From Dacryopinax spathularia (Eukaryota; Basidiomycota; Dacrymycetes; Dacrymycetales; Dacrymycetaceae): a stretch of DNA of 64,000 nt. Positions 44,789-57,693 of this stretch are shown in pieces. The first letter of the stretch is position 1, and each line of letters starts with the position of its first letter. The notes under the pieces are model-generated. The model was not told the DNA's origin and made no database searches. It was given only the letters and a program-made list of their open reading frames with translations. The stretch spans positions 2,356,001 through 2,420,000 of the forward strand of contig JBBPFI010000003.1 in the NCBI GenBank assembly GCA_037974965.1, in the 5' to 3' direction. Position numbers and translations under genes: made by a program.

Positions 44789-47232
44789 ATGGTCCGCCCG
44801 TCCAAACCATCCAAATTCCCCCCCTCAGGCCCCATCGTAGAGGGCCAACCCCCTCCAAAAAGGCTCAAGAACAAGGAGAAATACGCCCCAAAAGGGAACA
44901 AAGAGCGGAAGAAGCGGGAGAGGGAGGCGGAGGAGGCGAAGAGGAGGGAGCTGAAGCGGGCTGAGGTGGAGGGGAATCGGGAGAGGCTTGGGAAGGGGGC
45001 CGGGGGTGAGGAGGAGAAGGAGGAGAAGGAGGAGAAGGAGGACGAGAAAGTGACCTCGTCAGCCCCCTCAAAGGACGTCGAAGCGCAAAAGAAAGCCCGG
45101 AAGGAGGAAAAGCGTAAAGCGAAGGAAGCGCGCAAAGCCGCCAGAGCCGCCGCGAAAGCCGAGAACGTCGCCGGCTCTGGCTCTGGCTCTGGTGTGGTCC
45201 AAGCTGTTGCCCAAAATGAAGCTGCCGATGCCTCACCGGCTCAACCTGCTCCTGCTCCTTCTGAACCTGTAGCCCAACCTGCTGTGGCTGAAGCTGTGGA
45301 GGGCAAGGAGAAGAAGGAGAAGAAAGACAAGAAGGACAAGAAGAAGAAGAAACGGTCTCAGCCCGATGCCGATGCCAATGCCGTTGCCGAGCCTGCTGTA
45401 GCTGCTGCTGCGTCTGCTGACACTACAGCCGCCGCTGAGGAGCCCAAGAAGAAACGCAAGAAGCACTCTTCCTCCACCACAGCCCTCCCTGCCCCAGCTC
45501 CGTCAGGCTCGACCACCCTCGCTCCCTCTCCCTCTCCCTCCTCCACTTCCACCCCAACTCCTGCCCCTGCCGCCACCTCCTCCTCCGTAGCCACCTCGAG
45601 CCCCGGCGAGATCTCAGCCTACCTCAAAACGAACCATATAACCCTCTCCTCCCTCACTCCCCACCCGATCCTCTCTTTCTCCCAGCTTCCCGTCCATCCG
45701 CTCATCGCAAGCCAGCTCAAAAAGTTCTCTCAACCCACGCCGATCCAGGCTTGTGCCTGGCCGGCGCTGTTGGAGGGGCGGGACGTAGTGGGTATTGCAG
45801 AAACGGGGAGCGGGAAGACACTTGCATTCGGTGTTCCCGGGCTGCAGAGGCTCGTCGCTTCCTACTCCGATGATGGAAAGCTCCCTCCTAGTGCGGGTGC
45901 GAGTGCTGAAGATGGGGGAAAGAAGGGAAAGAAGAATAGGGAGAATAAAGAAGGGAAAGCTGGGGGGAAGGGGAAGGGGAAGCCGAAGATCGAGATGCTC
46001 GTCATAGCGCCCACGCGCGAGCTCGCTATCCAGACACACGACACCCTCCTCTCGCTCTCCACGCCCTTCGGCCTCAGCAGCGTATGTCTGTACGGCGGCG
46101 TGCCCAAGTCTTCTCAACTCTCCGCTCTTGCCCAACCCGGGGCTAAGATCCTGGTCGGGACGCCGGGGAGGATCTTGGACCTTGCGAGGGATGGGTTGCT
46201 TGAGTTGGGTGGGGTGGGGTATTTGGTCCTGGATGAGGCGGATAGGATGCTTGATAGGGGGTTCGAGCCGGATATTAGGGCTATTGTGGGGATGGTTAGG
46301 CAGGAGGGGAGGCAGACCGCCATGTGTACGTTCTTTTCCTCCCAGTTCCTGCCTCCTTCCCCCCCTACCTTCTTCCACCTTGCCCGCACTCTGATCGTGT
46401 TATATGCTGCGGAAGAGTGAATGCTAACCCTTTCTACCTGCAGTCTCGGCAACTTGGCCCGAGTCCGTCCGCCGGCTCGCAGCCTCCTTCCAGACCAACC
46501 CCTTCCGCATAACCGTCGGCGCCGACGACCTCAGCGCAAACAAACGCGTCTCCCAATCCGTCGAAGTCCTTTCCTCCTCATACGACAAAGACGCCCGTCT
46601 GCGCTCTCTTCTCCAGTCTCTCAAGCACCGCACCCACTCGAAGGGCGAGAGCACGGAAGAAGAACGGACGCTCGTTTTTGTGCTGTATAAGAAAGAGGCT
46701 ACCCGCGTTGAGCAAAGTCTGGCGAGGATGGGGTATAAGGTCGCGGCGATCCATGGGGATATGGGCCAGCAGGCGAGGATCGCCGCGCTCGAGGAGTTCA
46801 AGCAGGGGAAGGTGAAGTTGCTCGTAGCGACGGACGTCGCTGCGCGGGGTCTTGATATCCCTAATGTGGGGACTGTAGTGAATTATTCGTTCCCTCTCAC
46901 AGTCGGTGCGTCCTCCTCTTCCTCTCTCTGCCGGGGCACGGAAGTGTGAATTGGCTAACACGGCGCGTGTAGAGGACTACATCCACCGCATAGGCCGCAC
47001 AGGCCGGGGCGGCGCCTCCGGCCGCTCCGTCACATTCTTCACGGGCGAAGCGCACGAAAAGGCCCTCGCGGGCGAACTGATGCGCGTGCTACGTGATGCG
47101 GGCGCTGAGGTGCCACCGGAGATGAGCCGGTTCCCGAGCACGATCCGGAAGAAGGAGCATGCGGTATATGGCGCGTTCTTTAAGGAGGGGGTGGATATGG
47201 ATGCGAAGCCGAAGAAGATCACGTTTGATTAG
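44789..47232 (+). CDS. DBP3: ATP-dependent RNA helicase Dbp3
   Basis: Exons 44789-46325, 46444-46905 and 46973-47232, 752 aa. Dbp3 is a nucleolar DEAD-box helicase for pre-rRNA processing and 60S ribosome assembly. The first 270 residues are a Lys/Glu/Ala-rich, low-complexity tail, longer than in yeast. The core keeps the Q motif ([13 protein letters not shown]), AETGSGKT near 338, PTRELA, a DEAD box VLDEADRM near 480, SAT at the first splice junction, and HRIGRTGR near 670. A Lys/Gly-rich insert of about 40 residues sits between motifs I and Ia. The ending [20 protein letters not shown] followed by ITFD is typical of Dbp3. The longer frame back to 44591 is not needed. Confidence 0.93.
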
Positions 47233-47408
47233 ATTGCGTGGTTGAGCGGAGAGCCCGCCGTGCCTGTGAGACGGTTGTGAGCGGGTGCAGCTTGTCGATA
47301 CCGTATACTACATCCTGTGATACCCTCCCAGACGCTAGTAACACACTCTACATATGTCCCATGCCGCATACATCCCCCTCTTGCAGGAGCAGACCGCCCA
47401 GCGCAGCG

Positions 47409-48592
47409 CTAACCCGCCTTACCCTCCGCTGGCACATCCACATGCCCATTCCCGACCACCGGAACGCGCTCCTGCTCCTTCTCCTCCAAGGGCTGAGCAT
47501 GTCCATTCGCCAGCGCTTCCGGCTTGGCACTTGCAGCCCCTTCCGGCTGCTCCTCGCCCTCTTTCTCTTTCTCTTCCAAGGCTCGGACTTTCGCTTCTAG
47601 CGATGCGAGATGAACATCATGGCTCCCCGGAGCCAGTTCCCTAATCGCTTTCGCCAGCTCGTACAGGTATTCCTGCAGGACAGGACAGGACAATATTCAG
47701 AACCTCTATGTAGGAGAATCGTTCCACTGAGGCAACGCGGTAGGGGGGGACGCACCCTATTAGGCCCAGACGGGCCAGTGCAAGTCAAGATTCGGTGGGC
47801 GAGGTAGTCGAGCGGCTCGGGGCCCACGAACGAGGGGTTTGTCGCTAGACCTACGTATAGCTGGCACGCGTTAGAGGAGGATCCTAGCGATAGAGGACGA
47901 GAGGGCAAGGGCGGGACGTACGGTGCATTTGGGGATGATGAGCGTTTCTCTCCCATCGACCAAGTTATATATGTCTTCGTAGTGCACTGAGTAGCCGTTC
48001 TTCTCTCTATAGTCTAAGAGACTGTTAGTTACGAGAAGGATGGAGGTCGGGATGGAAGCATGGAGGGAGGAAGGAGAGCGTACCGAGGTATGCCCGCACT
48101 TCGTCTTCGTACGCTGGGTCGATGGTGTATGCTACGCCCCAGACGATATCCTCTTGATCTGCGGCTTCTTCATGGTTTCGCTCCTATGAGTTCATCAAGA
48201 TCGTTGATTGGCGACCATCCATTGCCAGGTCCGAGGTAAAGCCAGGCGATCGCGGGGAGTTGGCGAGGACAAGAGGGAAAGCGAGCGAGAGCTCTGGATG
48301 AGGTCTGTCCCGGCTTCAGTGTATGTTGAAGGGGCGTACCTTTGCCAGGGCATGCCATTCCTCCCAAGGAATGATCGTAACCACCCGGCCTGGTCTCTGC
48401 CGACCATCAACACCTCACATCCCATCCCAAACGCCACCGCCGAGGCGTACGCACCTCCGGAGTACCTCGATGATCCCACGAGCTCTGGGCGAACCTCCGC
48501 ACGTATCCTTTCACGTATCCTGGTTGTCTGCTGATTGTATGTGGGGGAGGCTTGAAGATGAGAGAACCGTAGCCGAAGACGGTGTATGTCAT
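47409..48592 (-). CDS. Gamma-glutamylcyclotransferase, ChaC type, 251 aa
   Basis: Six exons on the minus strand: 48592-48455, 48396-48340, 48183-48084, 48013-47922, 47860-47756 and 47672-47409. The enzyme splits glutathione into 5-oxoproline and Cys-Gly in the cytosol. The substrate loop FGYGSLIFKPPPH opens the protein. DHRGTPERPGRVVTIIP, joined across the first intron, carries the expected acidic residue. WGVAYTIDPAYEDEVRAYLD, REKNGYSV and PKCTLYVGLATNPSFVGP complete the fold. A Glu/Ala-rich tail of about 60 residues follows EYLYELAKAIREL. The 156-nt third gap (48184-48339) is long and might hide a further exon. An upstream Met at 48661 is in frame, but the family start supports 48592. Confidence 0.9.
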
Positions 48593-49522
48593 CTTGGGTG
48601 CATTTGCTGGGTGCTCCAAGGCCGTTCTACTTGATGTCCGAGTTGATGTGAGATCGCACAATATATCCGGGAGAGAAGAGCTTGACAGGAATTATGTGAG
48701 TGTACTGGCAGTATTGTAGGACAAGAGTGATGTCTATGTGCGAGCCGGGATATAGCGAGTCGAGGTGGACGTCCAAGTCGCAGTATTACGACATCTGGCT
48801 GGAGATTGCGACCCGCATTCCAGGGCACAATCACGACTGTTTCGTAAAGTGGACATCACTTCTTGCGCTCTCGGCGGCCTGCACACCACTACTATGGCCT
48901 TGGTCCTCGATGCGACACTCCTCTAAGATACCGAGAGGGAGGATATGCTGGTTATCTGATTGTACAGTGCGAACGTGTACTACCTGCCATTGCCCACGCG
49001 CTTCGTGTGCGGCTACACATTCCAGCCAGTTTGCCCGCAGGATTGGGGACGACCAAAATTATTTTTCTCGATTTCAGCCACGCACTTCCCATTATCGCGG
49101 CCCAATTCTTCTCAATCCGTTCAAAAAGTACAGAATATCTATCCGTATTAGTAGAGGGGACAATAAGCGATTTGGTCTAGAAGAGCACGTGCCCTTCTCA
49201 GTAGAAACGGCATTCCGCGCTTTGCACATTCCAGTCAGTCCCAAAGGGTCCGCATTCATTCTTCCCCTCACCGAGCGTCGACTGTAAAGGCCTCGAGGCC
49301 GTCTTCTTCCTTCATTTTCTGCCTCCTCGTCATTGTTGTTGACAGTGAGGGTAGTTGAAGGTGGCTCTTGATACCCTGCTTGGTCGCTGCCAACTGCAAT
49401 CCGAAGGCTGAGCTGAGTGTCGTCGTTGTCGAGCTCCAGGGTCGGGAGCCGCTGAAGCAAGATACCACCACCTTATACCCTCATACCACCATCTTCTGTT
49501 ACCATCAACTCAGTCAAACACC
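48593..49522. promoter_or_regulatory. Divergent promoter, ChaC and coiled-coil protein genes
   Basis: 930 bp between outward-facing starts. ORFs on both strands are short and without family features. Confidence 0.5.
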
Positions 49523-52500
49523 ATGGCTCGTCGTCCGTCAGGAATGGCACCAACGATGTTTGACGGTCCTCCCACCCCTGGGCTCTTCGGCCCCGCACTC
49601 CAGGCAGCGCTGGGCAACACCCATCCGCATCCCTCGCAGCTTGCGCGCTCGCCACCACCACCACGTATACCAGGCAACTATGCAAACCCTCCTTTTCCTG
49701 GACCACCAATGCCGCAACATCATCAAGGGCATGCAAGTCGTCCCAGCATGGCGGGATTCGTACCGTCCTCCATGCCTCCAGGCTATCCGGGCATGATGCC
49801 AGGGAGCATCCCCCAACCGGGTCTTACACTACCGACGGGAGGCCCAGGACTGCCGATGAAGCCCATACCCGGACCACCAGCAGGCGCGATCCTCCTCGGC
49901 ATGCCCGGCCCCGTCTACCCTCCTCCAGCCAGCGTCTCGCCCGTTCATTCACTCGGCACATCCAGCGTAGTGAGCGGAAGCGGACACGGCCGCTCGCCCA
50001 GTCAACTGCATATACCTCACTCGCATCATTCGCATCATCAGCAGGCCTCGCCAGCGAGCTTATCACCTGGATTCCCGGCGCTGCATGGGCATGCTCGCTC
50101 GCCCTCCCAAGCTGTGGGAGGGCATGCGGGCCCTGGACAGGGGTTCGAGAAGCGGAGCAGGAGACAGCCGAGTATTGGTGGTCCGCCTAAGGCTGCCCTT
50201 GGAGGACCGCAGGCAAGGAAGAATCTTGCTTCGGCTGTGCCTGCTGCTGGAACTGGCGGCGCAGTGGGTGGGACGGTCTCTGGTGGAACTGCGCTGGGTG
50301 CGGGAATCACGACGACGGCGTATGAGAAGCCGAAGAAGTACATCGTGCTTTTGCCTCTCGAGGTGGGCTTGGAAGGTATCGAGGAAGAGGAAGAAGGAGA
50401 CACCAAAGACGCGGAAAAGGCAAAGAATGCGGAGAACAAGCAAACGAGAAAACGTAGTCTCTGGTCGCGCCAACCTGTGCTCTTTACCGGTGACGATATC
50501 TCACCTTCCGCCGACCCGCTACTCGAGACCGTCTCGCATCCCGAGCCAGAGACTGACCCGGACCTGGGACCACCATACATCCTCCTCATGCCTGTGCCTG
50601 TACGTCCTCTCCACGTATGCTAGATGTATGCATTACTGACAACTCGCTATGCGTGCAGGGCGCATGGGACCGCTACAAACAAGAGATGGTCGACCTGAAG
50701 CTTGCCTCGCTCGGCTTTGGCCTCTCTTCCGCTGGTGTAGCAAGCAACACCGCTCCAGCAATGCAAATGCCCATCCCGATCCCGGCCCTAATGGCCCCTG
50801 CGCACGCACACGCCCGCTCGCTCTCCGTACGTCCTTTCACCTTCACTTTCCCTTTCCTTTTCCTGCAGGCAGCCACGTGCCGCCAGCAGGGTCGCTTATC
50901 TTCCCGTACTTCATTATCGGTTTGGGCGGGCTGTTGACTGACAGCTTGTATGCGTGTGATCTTCAGATGACATCCACCTTCTCGCCAGGCCTGTTGCAGT
51001 ACAAGCTCGCCAAGCTCTCCCCTGTCTCCCCTCTCGACGGCCCTTCAGCTCCTTTCCCATCCACGACCTCCACCACCGGAGGCTCGACGTCCTTCCAGCC
51101 CTCCTCCCTAGCCGACACGCTGCTTTCAAGTCAAAGTCAGACTCAGTCCGCGCTGGGCAGAAGACTGGGACATCAGAGTAGTATGTCCCTGAGCGCTGCT
51201 GCGCCCGAGTTCCAACCTCGGTTCTTCCCTCGTCCTCTGCGTATGGGCAGCCTGGTCGAGGAACAAGAGCCCGAGGAGGAAGACTTGCGACCAAAGAAGG
51301 CCCAGCAGGTGGTGCAACCAGACAAGCCCAAGACGGCTGCCGATTTTGCCAGAGGTTTTGGACTTGACGACGCCTCCGAGGTCTCAGACCACGATGAAGG
51401 GCTCCTCTCGGTGCCTAACAATACCCAGGCCACGCTTACCATCAGCGGGGAGAGGGACGAAGCAGAGGGGGACGCCTCAGGCCTGTCGGTGTACCAAGAC
51501 CCGCGCGATCCGAGCGTCTCGCTCGAAGGGTCGACATTCGGCACTGCCCCCGAGCCTGATCTCTCACTCCAACCATCCCGACAACAGTCTTTGGAACCGT
51601 CCATGCTCGCGTCTGTGCAGGTGTCCGAGATGTCGTTCGAGAGTGCTCGGGAAGGCGATTTGGAGGGGGAAGAAGAGGATCATGAGCGCGAAGACCTTTC
51701 GGACGGTGCTTCTGACGCTGAAGATGAGGGAGAGGTCGAATTGCGTGCGCTTGAGGGTGCTGAAGATGAGGGGGAAGAGGAGGATGATGGGCTGACGTTG
51801 CCGAGTCATTCGAGGAGGCCTACGGCTACGTTTCCTGCTTTCTCGGGTGGGAGGTTGCCTAAGGCGGACGAGGAAGACGAGGAGGGTGAAGCTACTGCTA
51901 ATGGTAGTCGGGAGCAGCAGACTGTTGGGAAAGATGGCTTGGAGGAGAACGAGGACCCTGCCGCAGAATGGACTGCTAGTGAAGATCCACGAACCGGGGA
52001 GGAAGACCTGGAGGATGTGGACGACGATGACCTTGTGCGTACCTCTTTCCCTGTATCGCAACATGGCTTGCTGACTGGAACAGTCTGACGGGATGTGGTC
52101 CAACCCCTCTGACGAAGAACGACACCGCCAGGAGCGGCTGCACAAGCGCATGCTCAAGGCGCAGGGGATCATGCGTCATGCCAGCCAGCCCCTGGTTGAA
52201 CATACCCATGTAAACACTCAACCTCGGCCCGCGTCTGAGCCACACGGACTAGTGCAAGAGCAGGACTACGATAGTCCAAGGAGGCTGCCGAAGTTCCCTA
52301 CTCCACCGAATCAGCCACAAAATCATGGCAGGCTCGATGCTGAAGCTGGGTATATGCCTACGCAGCGCAGTGAGCGGTCCTATAGCCACGGGCAGGATGG
52401 CCCACATCACGTAGCAGAAGACAATAGCGAGGTGCTCTCCAACCCGAGCGAAGAGGCAGGTGCGGTGGAAAACTTTGGTGGATCCCAAGCCCACGCGAAC

Positions 52501-55500
52501 GTCTACTATTCCCACCTCCAGCCCGCTCCGTATCCCATCCCATTCGCACCAATCCCATACCCCGCCATTCATCACCCAAATTCACATTCCCCACACGCAT
52601 CAATAACCATGTCCACCCATTCCCGCTCTGCATCAAATACCGTTTTCTCGCCTGAAGGAGCAACGGGTGCTCTGGGAGGAACGACGCTCAATCCGCATGC
52701 AAAACCATTCGTATTCGGCGCGGCGCATACCCGGCCTTCTTCTTTTGCGGGGTCGAACTCTCTATTCCCTGGTTCGCCAGCGAGCATTACCTCGTCGCAA
52801 CAAAATCCATATCCGACGCCGCCGTCCTTGACGCACCATGCCAGACAGGCGTCTGTTCCTCGCCTGAACGCCCATGCGCCAGAATTCAGGCCAACATTCT
52901 CCTTGCCTGACAGTATGACCACACAGGGCTTCGACTTCCAGCCTCCGCCTCAGGCACCTTCGCTCAGCTTTGAGCTTCAGGCAGAGTCGACTAGAATGAT
53001 CGACAGCTTTGACGCGGAAGACCTAGACGGACGCCCGCTGCAAGGACGAGAAAAACGCCGCCGGCGGACTGGCGAATCCGACGACGAACGCTCTCAGCTT
53101 TCTGACGTTGACGGTGAGAGCGACAAAGAGAACGTGGCTGAGGAAAGCGATGAGGACAACAAGAGGCAACGATTCGCGGAGTTCCAGTTCCCGCCACCTT
53201 TAGGACCTCCTCCAGGAGCAGTTTCGCAAGCGAACGATTTCGGCCGGCGAATGACTCTGGACCCCATCCAAACGGAGTTTACGTTCGAGTTCCCAAATTG
53301 GAGCGCTCGTGCCTCCGCCCCTGCTGTGATGCCCATGGCCATGTCCATGCCTGTGCCCGTCGCGACAGATCCCGAGCCGCCGGCCAGACTGCCGCAGAGT
53401 GCCTCGATGCCAATCGAGTTCACTCATCCAAACACCAAGGTCCCCGCATCTCTCTTCAAGGCTTTGAATGCCTATGGCTCCGACAGCGACGGAAGAGGCA
53501 AACGTTCTCGCCTTGCTTCCCGGGACTTCCACTCCGACGATGAGCTCGATGGCTCTATTGCCGATACGAATGCCAGGCTGCTTGTTTCCGAGCTCGTCGA
53601 CTCGACGGTTGCAGAAGCCAGCTCTTTGCAAGATCATTCAGCTGGTCAGTCCCGAACGCTGGAGATAGCCATGCAGCAGGCGGAACGTGGAAGTTTCCTG
53701 GGAGGGCTTGTCGCTCAACCCCATGCTGTACATAGGGCATCATCTATGCCGCATATGCGGACGCCTACGCCTAGCCAAGATCCTCGACCGGTTTCGACCA
53801 GCACACCTGCTGCTTCAACGAGTGATCTCATGGAAGAATTCGAGGCACGTATGACGAACCTAATCCAGGAGAAGATGTCGGCTCTTGGGGAAGTTCTTAC
53901 TGCCGCCTTGGCTGAACACGCTGCGATCAGGCAGCAGCCTGTGGAAAAACCTGCCGTGGATCTGGATGATCTCGTCCAAAGGGTGGCCGAGGCTGTGGAG
54001 GCCCGCGTGCAGGATAACCTTCCTCTCGCATTGACTACTCGATCGCTACCTCAGGATGCAAACGAATCTCAAATCGAGCTCTTCAAGTCAACCGTTGCCG
54101 ACGAGTACGAAAGCATTAGGCAAGGTCTGCTAGAGGGCATAGGTGAAATCTGCCGACGAAGCCTATCTGAGACGTATCAAGCCCAACCGATGCCGAATAT
54201 CGACGCGCTGCTGGAGTCTTCGGTTACACAGACGCGCGAAGCCATTTCGTCCGCCATGTCCGGATTCCAGGAACTTCTGGACAACCTGGGTCATGCTAGG
54301 ACGGACGACGATAGAGAGCTACTATTGTCGCAACTGTCCGCTATGGTCCTACCTCAGATCGCTTCCCTCCGGGTTGAGCCGCTAGATGTTGACCTCTTGA
54401 CTGAGCGATTATCCGAAGCCGTGAAGCCGCATATCACTCAGCTCATCGATCTCGCGTCTGACAAGAAGGAAACCGCTGGCCTCATTGTTCAACGCCTAGG
54501 ACCGCTGCTTTCCTCCATGATGCCGGCGCCATTGGATGTGAATGCTATCAGCGAGCAAATGGCCGGTTACGTAGAACGGCTTATGCCCCCGCCTCTGAAT
54601 GTCAAGACTCTCAAGCAGGATATCCTCGAGGGACTTGCTGACATTGTAAAGAAGCAATTGGCGGAGACCCTCACAGCGCCGAAGCCTGAGGAGCTCGTGT
54701 CACAAATCAAGCAGCAGCTCGAACCGATATTATCGCTTAAGGACCTAGTGCCAGCTGCCGGTACTTTTGATAATCTGGTGACGAAGCAGGAAACCCTCCA
54801 TTCCAGATTCGACTCATCCATGGAGGCGACGAAGGAGCTGCACAGCAGGTTAGGTGCCTTACCTACCGACGTTGCAACTGCAATGCAGGCGCTGGGAGAG
54901 GTGAAAGAGCAACTCGCGAAAGGCGTTAGCGTGCTGGCCGAGATCCAAGGACTGCAAAAGCTGGCTAGCGAAAACACCGATTTGCAACGTCAGCTTGCTG
55001 AATCGTCCAAGCAAGTGCTCCTCCTTGAGGCCGAGAAGACGACACTAGAGGCCAGCATAACATCAGCCCGTTCCGAGCGGGATATCGCGACCACTGAGCT
55101 GCGCGAACTTCGCATTCAACTGGAAAGCTGGAAGACCAGGGCTTCAGACGAAAAGACACTGCGGGACGACGTGGAGAAGCAGATCACGCAGAAAGATGTT
55201 GAGGTCTCTGCTGCTAAGTCTGCTACTGCTCAGGTTCGGGAAAAGCTGGCACAGGTGGAAGCTGATAAGGCGGATGTGCTGGAGAATAACTTGCGGCTGA
55301 AGGCTCAGGTAATTTCTCCAACCCACGCTTGGTCTATTCTTCTGACATTGGACAGGTATCGAAACTGGAAAGAGAAGCCTCCAAGGCTACAATCGAGGTG
55401 GAAGTCCTCCGTGAAAAGGTTTTGAATCTCGAAAGGAGCCGAGACGAGGCACTGAGTCAACAGAGCCACTGGGACGATATCCGTCGCACGGCCCAGCAGG

Positions 55501-56431
55501 TCGAAGTTCTCACCAAGCTAATCAGCAGCGCCGACGACGAAGAGCTACACGAACTCCGTCGTCAGCGTGATCGCTCCAAAGTCCTCGAAGGCGAGTTCGC
55601 AGCACTCAAGAAGCGGTACGACGAGCAGGAATCCAAGCTTGCAAATCTGCAAAGGAACGCGATCGCTTCGAAGAACAGTATTGCCCAGGTGCAGCAGCGC
55701 TCGACGGAGTGGGAGAAGAAGTGTAAAACGGCGGAGGCGGAGCTTTCGCAGCTCAAGTCTGAAAGGGAGACGGGCGAGGCGCTGAGACGGCAGCTGGAGA
55801 GTGATATGAATATGATGCAGCACCGCCTTGACGAGGCCGATCGGCGTGAGGTTGAATACCAGGTACGTGCTCGTTCTCCCAATGGAGTCAGCAGTGCTGA
55901 CCCTTTGTGCAGGCGCGCCAGGGAAGCCTGGAAGCAGAGGTCCAGCAGCTCCGGCAGCAATTGGAGTACTACACTGCGGCAGAACAAAGCCGGCCCACTC
56001 AGGCTTTATCTTCCTCCCGCCAATCCGTTCAAAGCAGGAGCAACAACAGCAGCAGCACCAGCCTGTCATCCTACGGCGTCCCTTCCTTCCCGCTCCAACC
56101 GTCGTACAGCAGCATGTCGATGGACGAAACGGCAGACGAGACCAACTTCCCCTATGCCGACTTGCCCGAGCCTCCGGAGTCGCATACGCCTCGCGTGGCC
56201 AGCCCGAGCGGGGCAGGACTGTGGGCGTCGATGCATGCTCCTGTTGGCGCTCCTAAACAGGCTGAGCCGGAGCGCGCTACGACGCCGAAACCGGTCGCGC
56301 CGCCGAGTTATGCGAGGTCGTTCTCTACTGGCTTTAGGGCTGCGAGTCGGGCGGGGACTAGGACGGCCTCACCGGCGATGAGTAGCGTGAGCGTCGCCCC
56401 AACAGAGGGTGATGACGGGTGGTGGTCGTGA
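49523..56431 (+). CDS. Large disordered and coiled-coil protein, 2,187 aa
   Basis: Six exons in phase: 49523-50599, 50659-50826, 50967-52034, 52084-55308, 55356-55862 and 55913-56431. The N-terminal 230 residues are Pro/Gly/His-rich. A short conserved-looking block follows (YEKPKKYIVLLPLEVGLEGI, then GAWDRYKQEMVDLKLASLGF). Long acidic Ser-rich stretches occupy about 450-1100. From about 1230 to 1950 the protein is helical: amphipathic repeats of LTERLSEAV / MAGYVERLMPPPLNVKTL type, then a classic coiled coil (LRLKAQ, KLEREASKATIEVEVLREKV). The tail is Ser/Thr-rich. I do not recognise the family; the layout suggests a scaffold at cortex, septum or spindle. All splice joins keep phase, but without transcripts two adjacent genes cannot be fully excluded. 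Confidence 0.75.
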
Positions 56432-57693
56432 TATCCGCAAAAATCCTTCCCATACCTCATTCTTCCTTTTGGTCCACCCGCTGTTGATTCCCTTCAATCC
56501 ACGGTTAAAGTCTTGTCCTTTTTCTTTCTTTCATCATCTCGTTATACTCCAACACTCGCTATACCCCGCCTTTCTGCCTTCACGCGACACCCTCCAGCAA
56601 TTCCAAATAAACCAATCCTGTCATGTCCGATATCACCCCCTCATTCGATCCTCCTCCTGCTTTGTTAGATAGAGAAAAAGCTAGCCTCACCTTCGTTAAC
56701 TACCCATAACTAATCTATTCCCGCACATATGTTTTTCAGTCAAAGCACGATTAGGCAACGCCGCTGCCGATCTTTCGCTTGCCAAGTGCAACACTCACCC
56801 ACAGGAGGAGAGAGGAGTAAAGAGGGTGGCGGTCATCATGACGTATCTCACCGCAGCTCAATATCCACGCGGGCCCCGCGCGACGCCGAGAACCCTCAAA
56901 TCGCACCCAACCGCACCCTCACTGATCGTTCGGGTTCGGACACAGTAGAGAGATTCCGCAGCGCGCGTGGGAGTCAACCTTCACGGCCCCTCCCCCGCTG
57001 CTTGCCAAGCCTCTGTAGCTTGCAATTCTCCCCGTTTCCCCCTCAAGCTTTGCTAAGAGCAAGAGCAAAACCTGGTTTACATACATCCGAAGTTTGGTTA
57101 TATTCTAATCCATATTTGTCTCTTGAGCACTCTATGAGTTCATCGAGGGGTTGTGAGTGAGGGTGTGCGTAAGAGTGCGACCTTCACGGACCCCTACCCT
57201 TCTGGACCAATGGGAGGTCGCAATTCTGCACCTTCACGGGCGTTGCGGAATCTCTCTAGTGACCGTCGTTTCGTGCCGCAGCGCCGAGCCCATCCCAACG
57301 CCGCACCTCCGCCTCACGTCCACTTCGCACCTCCCGGTTCTCCTCTCCAAGTTCGCCATCTCTCTCGTCTCTCTCGTCACCTTCACGACCATCTCTCTCG
57401 CGTCTCTTCTCTTCTGCTCGCTCTCTATCGCCCGTATCGGCTTTCTCCTCCTTGCACAGCACCCCGCGCACGGCCCCTTAGAACGCTCGTGCTCCTCGAC
57501 AACGACCTAATCGCGCAGTCCCGCCTGCTTCTTCTGGTCCCCTACCTCGCCTCTTCAACCCCTAGCAGCAGCACGTCACACCGCCCACAGACGAGTCAGG
57601 GCGTCTAACACCGCTTGCGTCTTGTCCTCTTCATCTGCAGCCCTACCCCGTCCTGCAGACAACTAGGATCTCGCGCACTACCCACCCCACCCT
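56432..57693. promoter_or_regulatory. Upstream region of the oxysterol-binding protein gene
   Basis: 1.26 kb. Pyrimidine-rich tracts near 56450-56560 and 57330-57480 are typical of strong fungal promoters and 5' leaders. ORFs at 56729-57160 and 57153-57608 are low-complexity and not supported as genes. Confidence 0.5.

Noticed and set aside
45614-46378. 254-codon minus-strand ORF under DBP3
   Set aside because: Antisense shadow of the helicase core; composition is low-complexity and no homology is visible.
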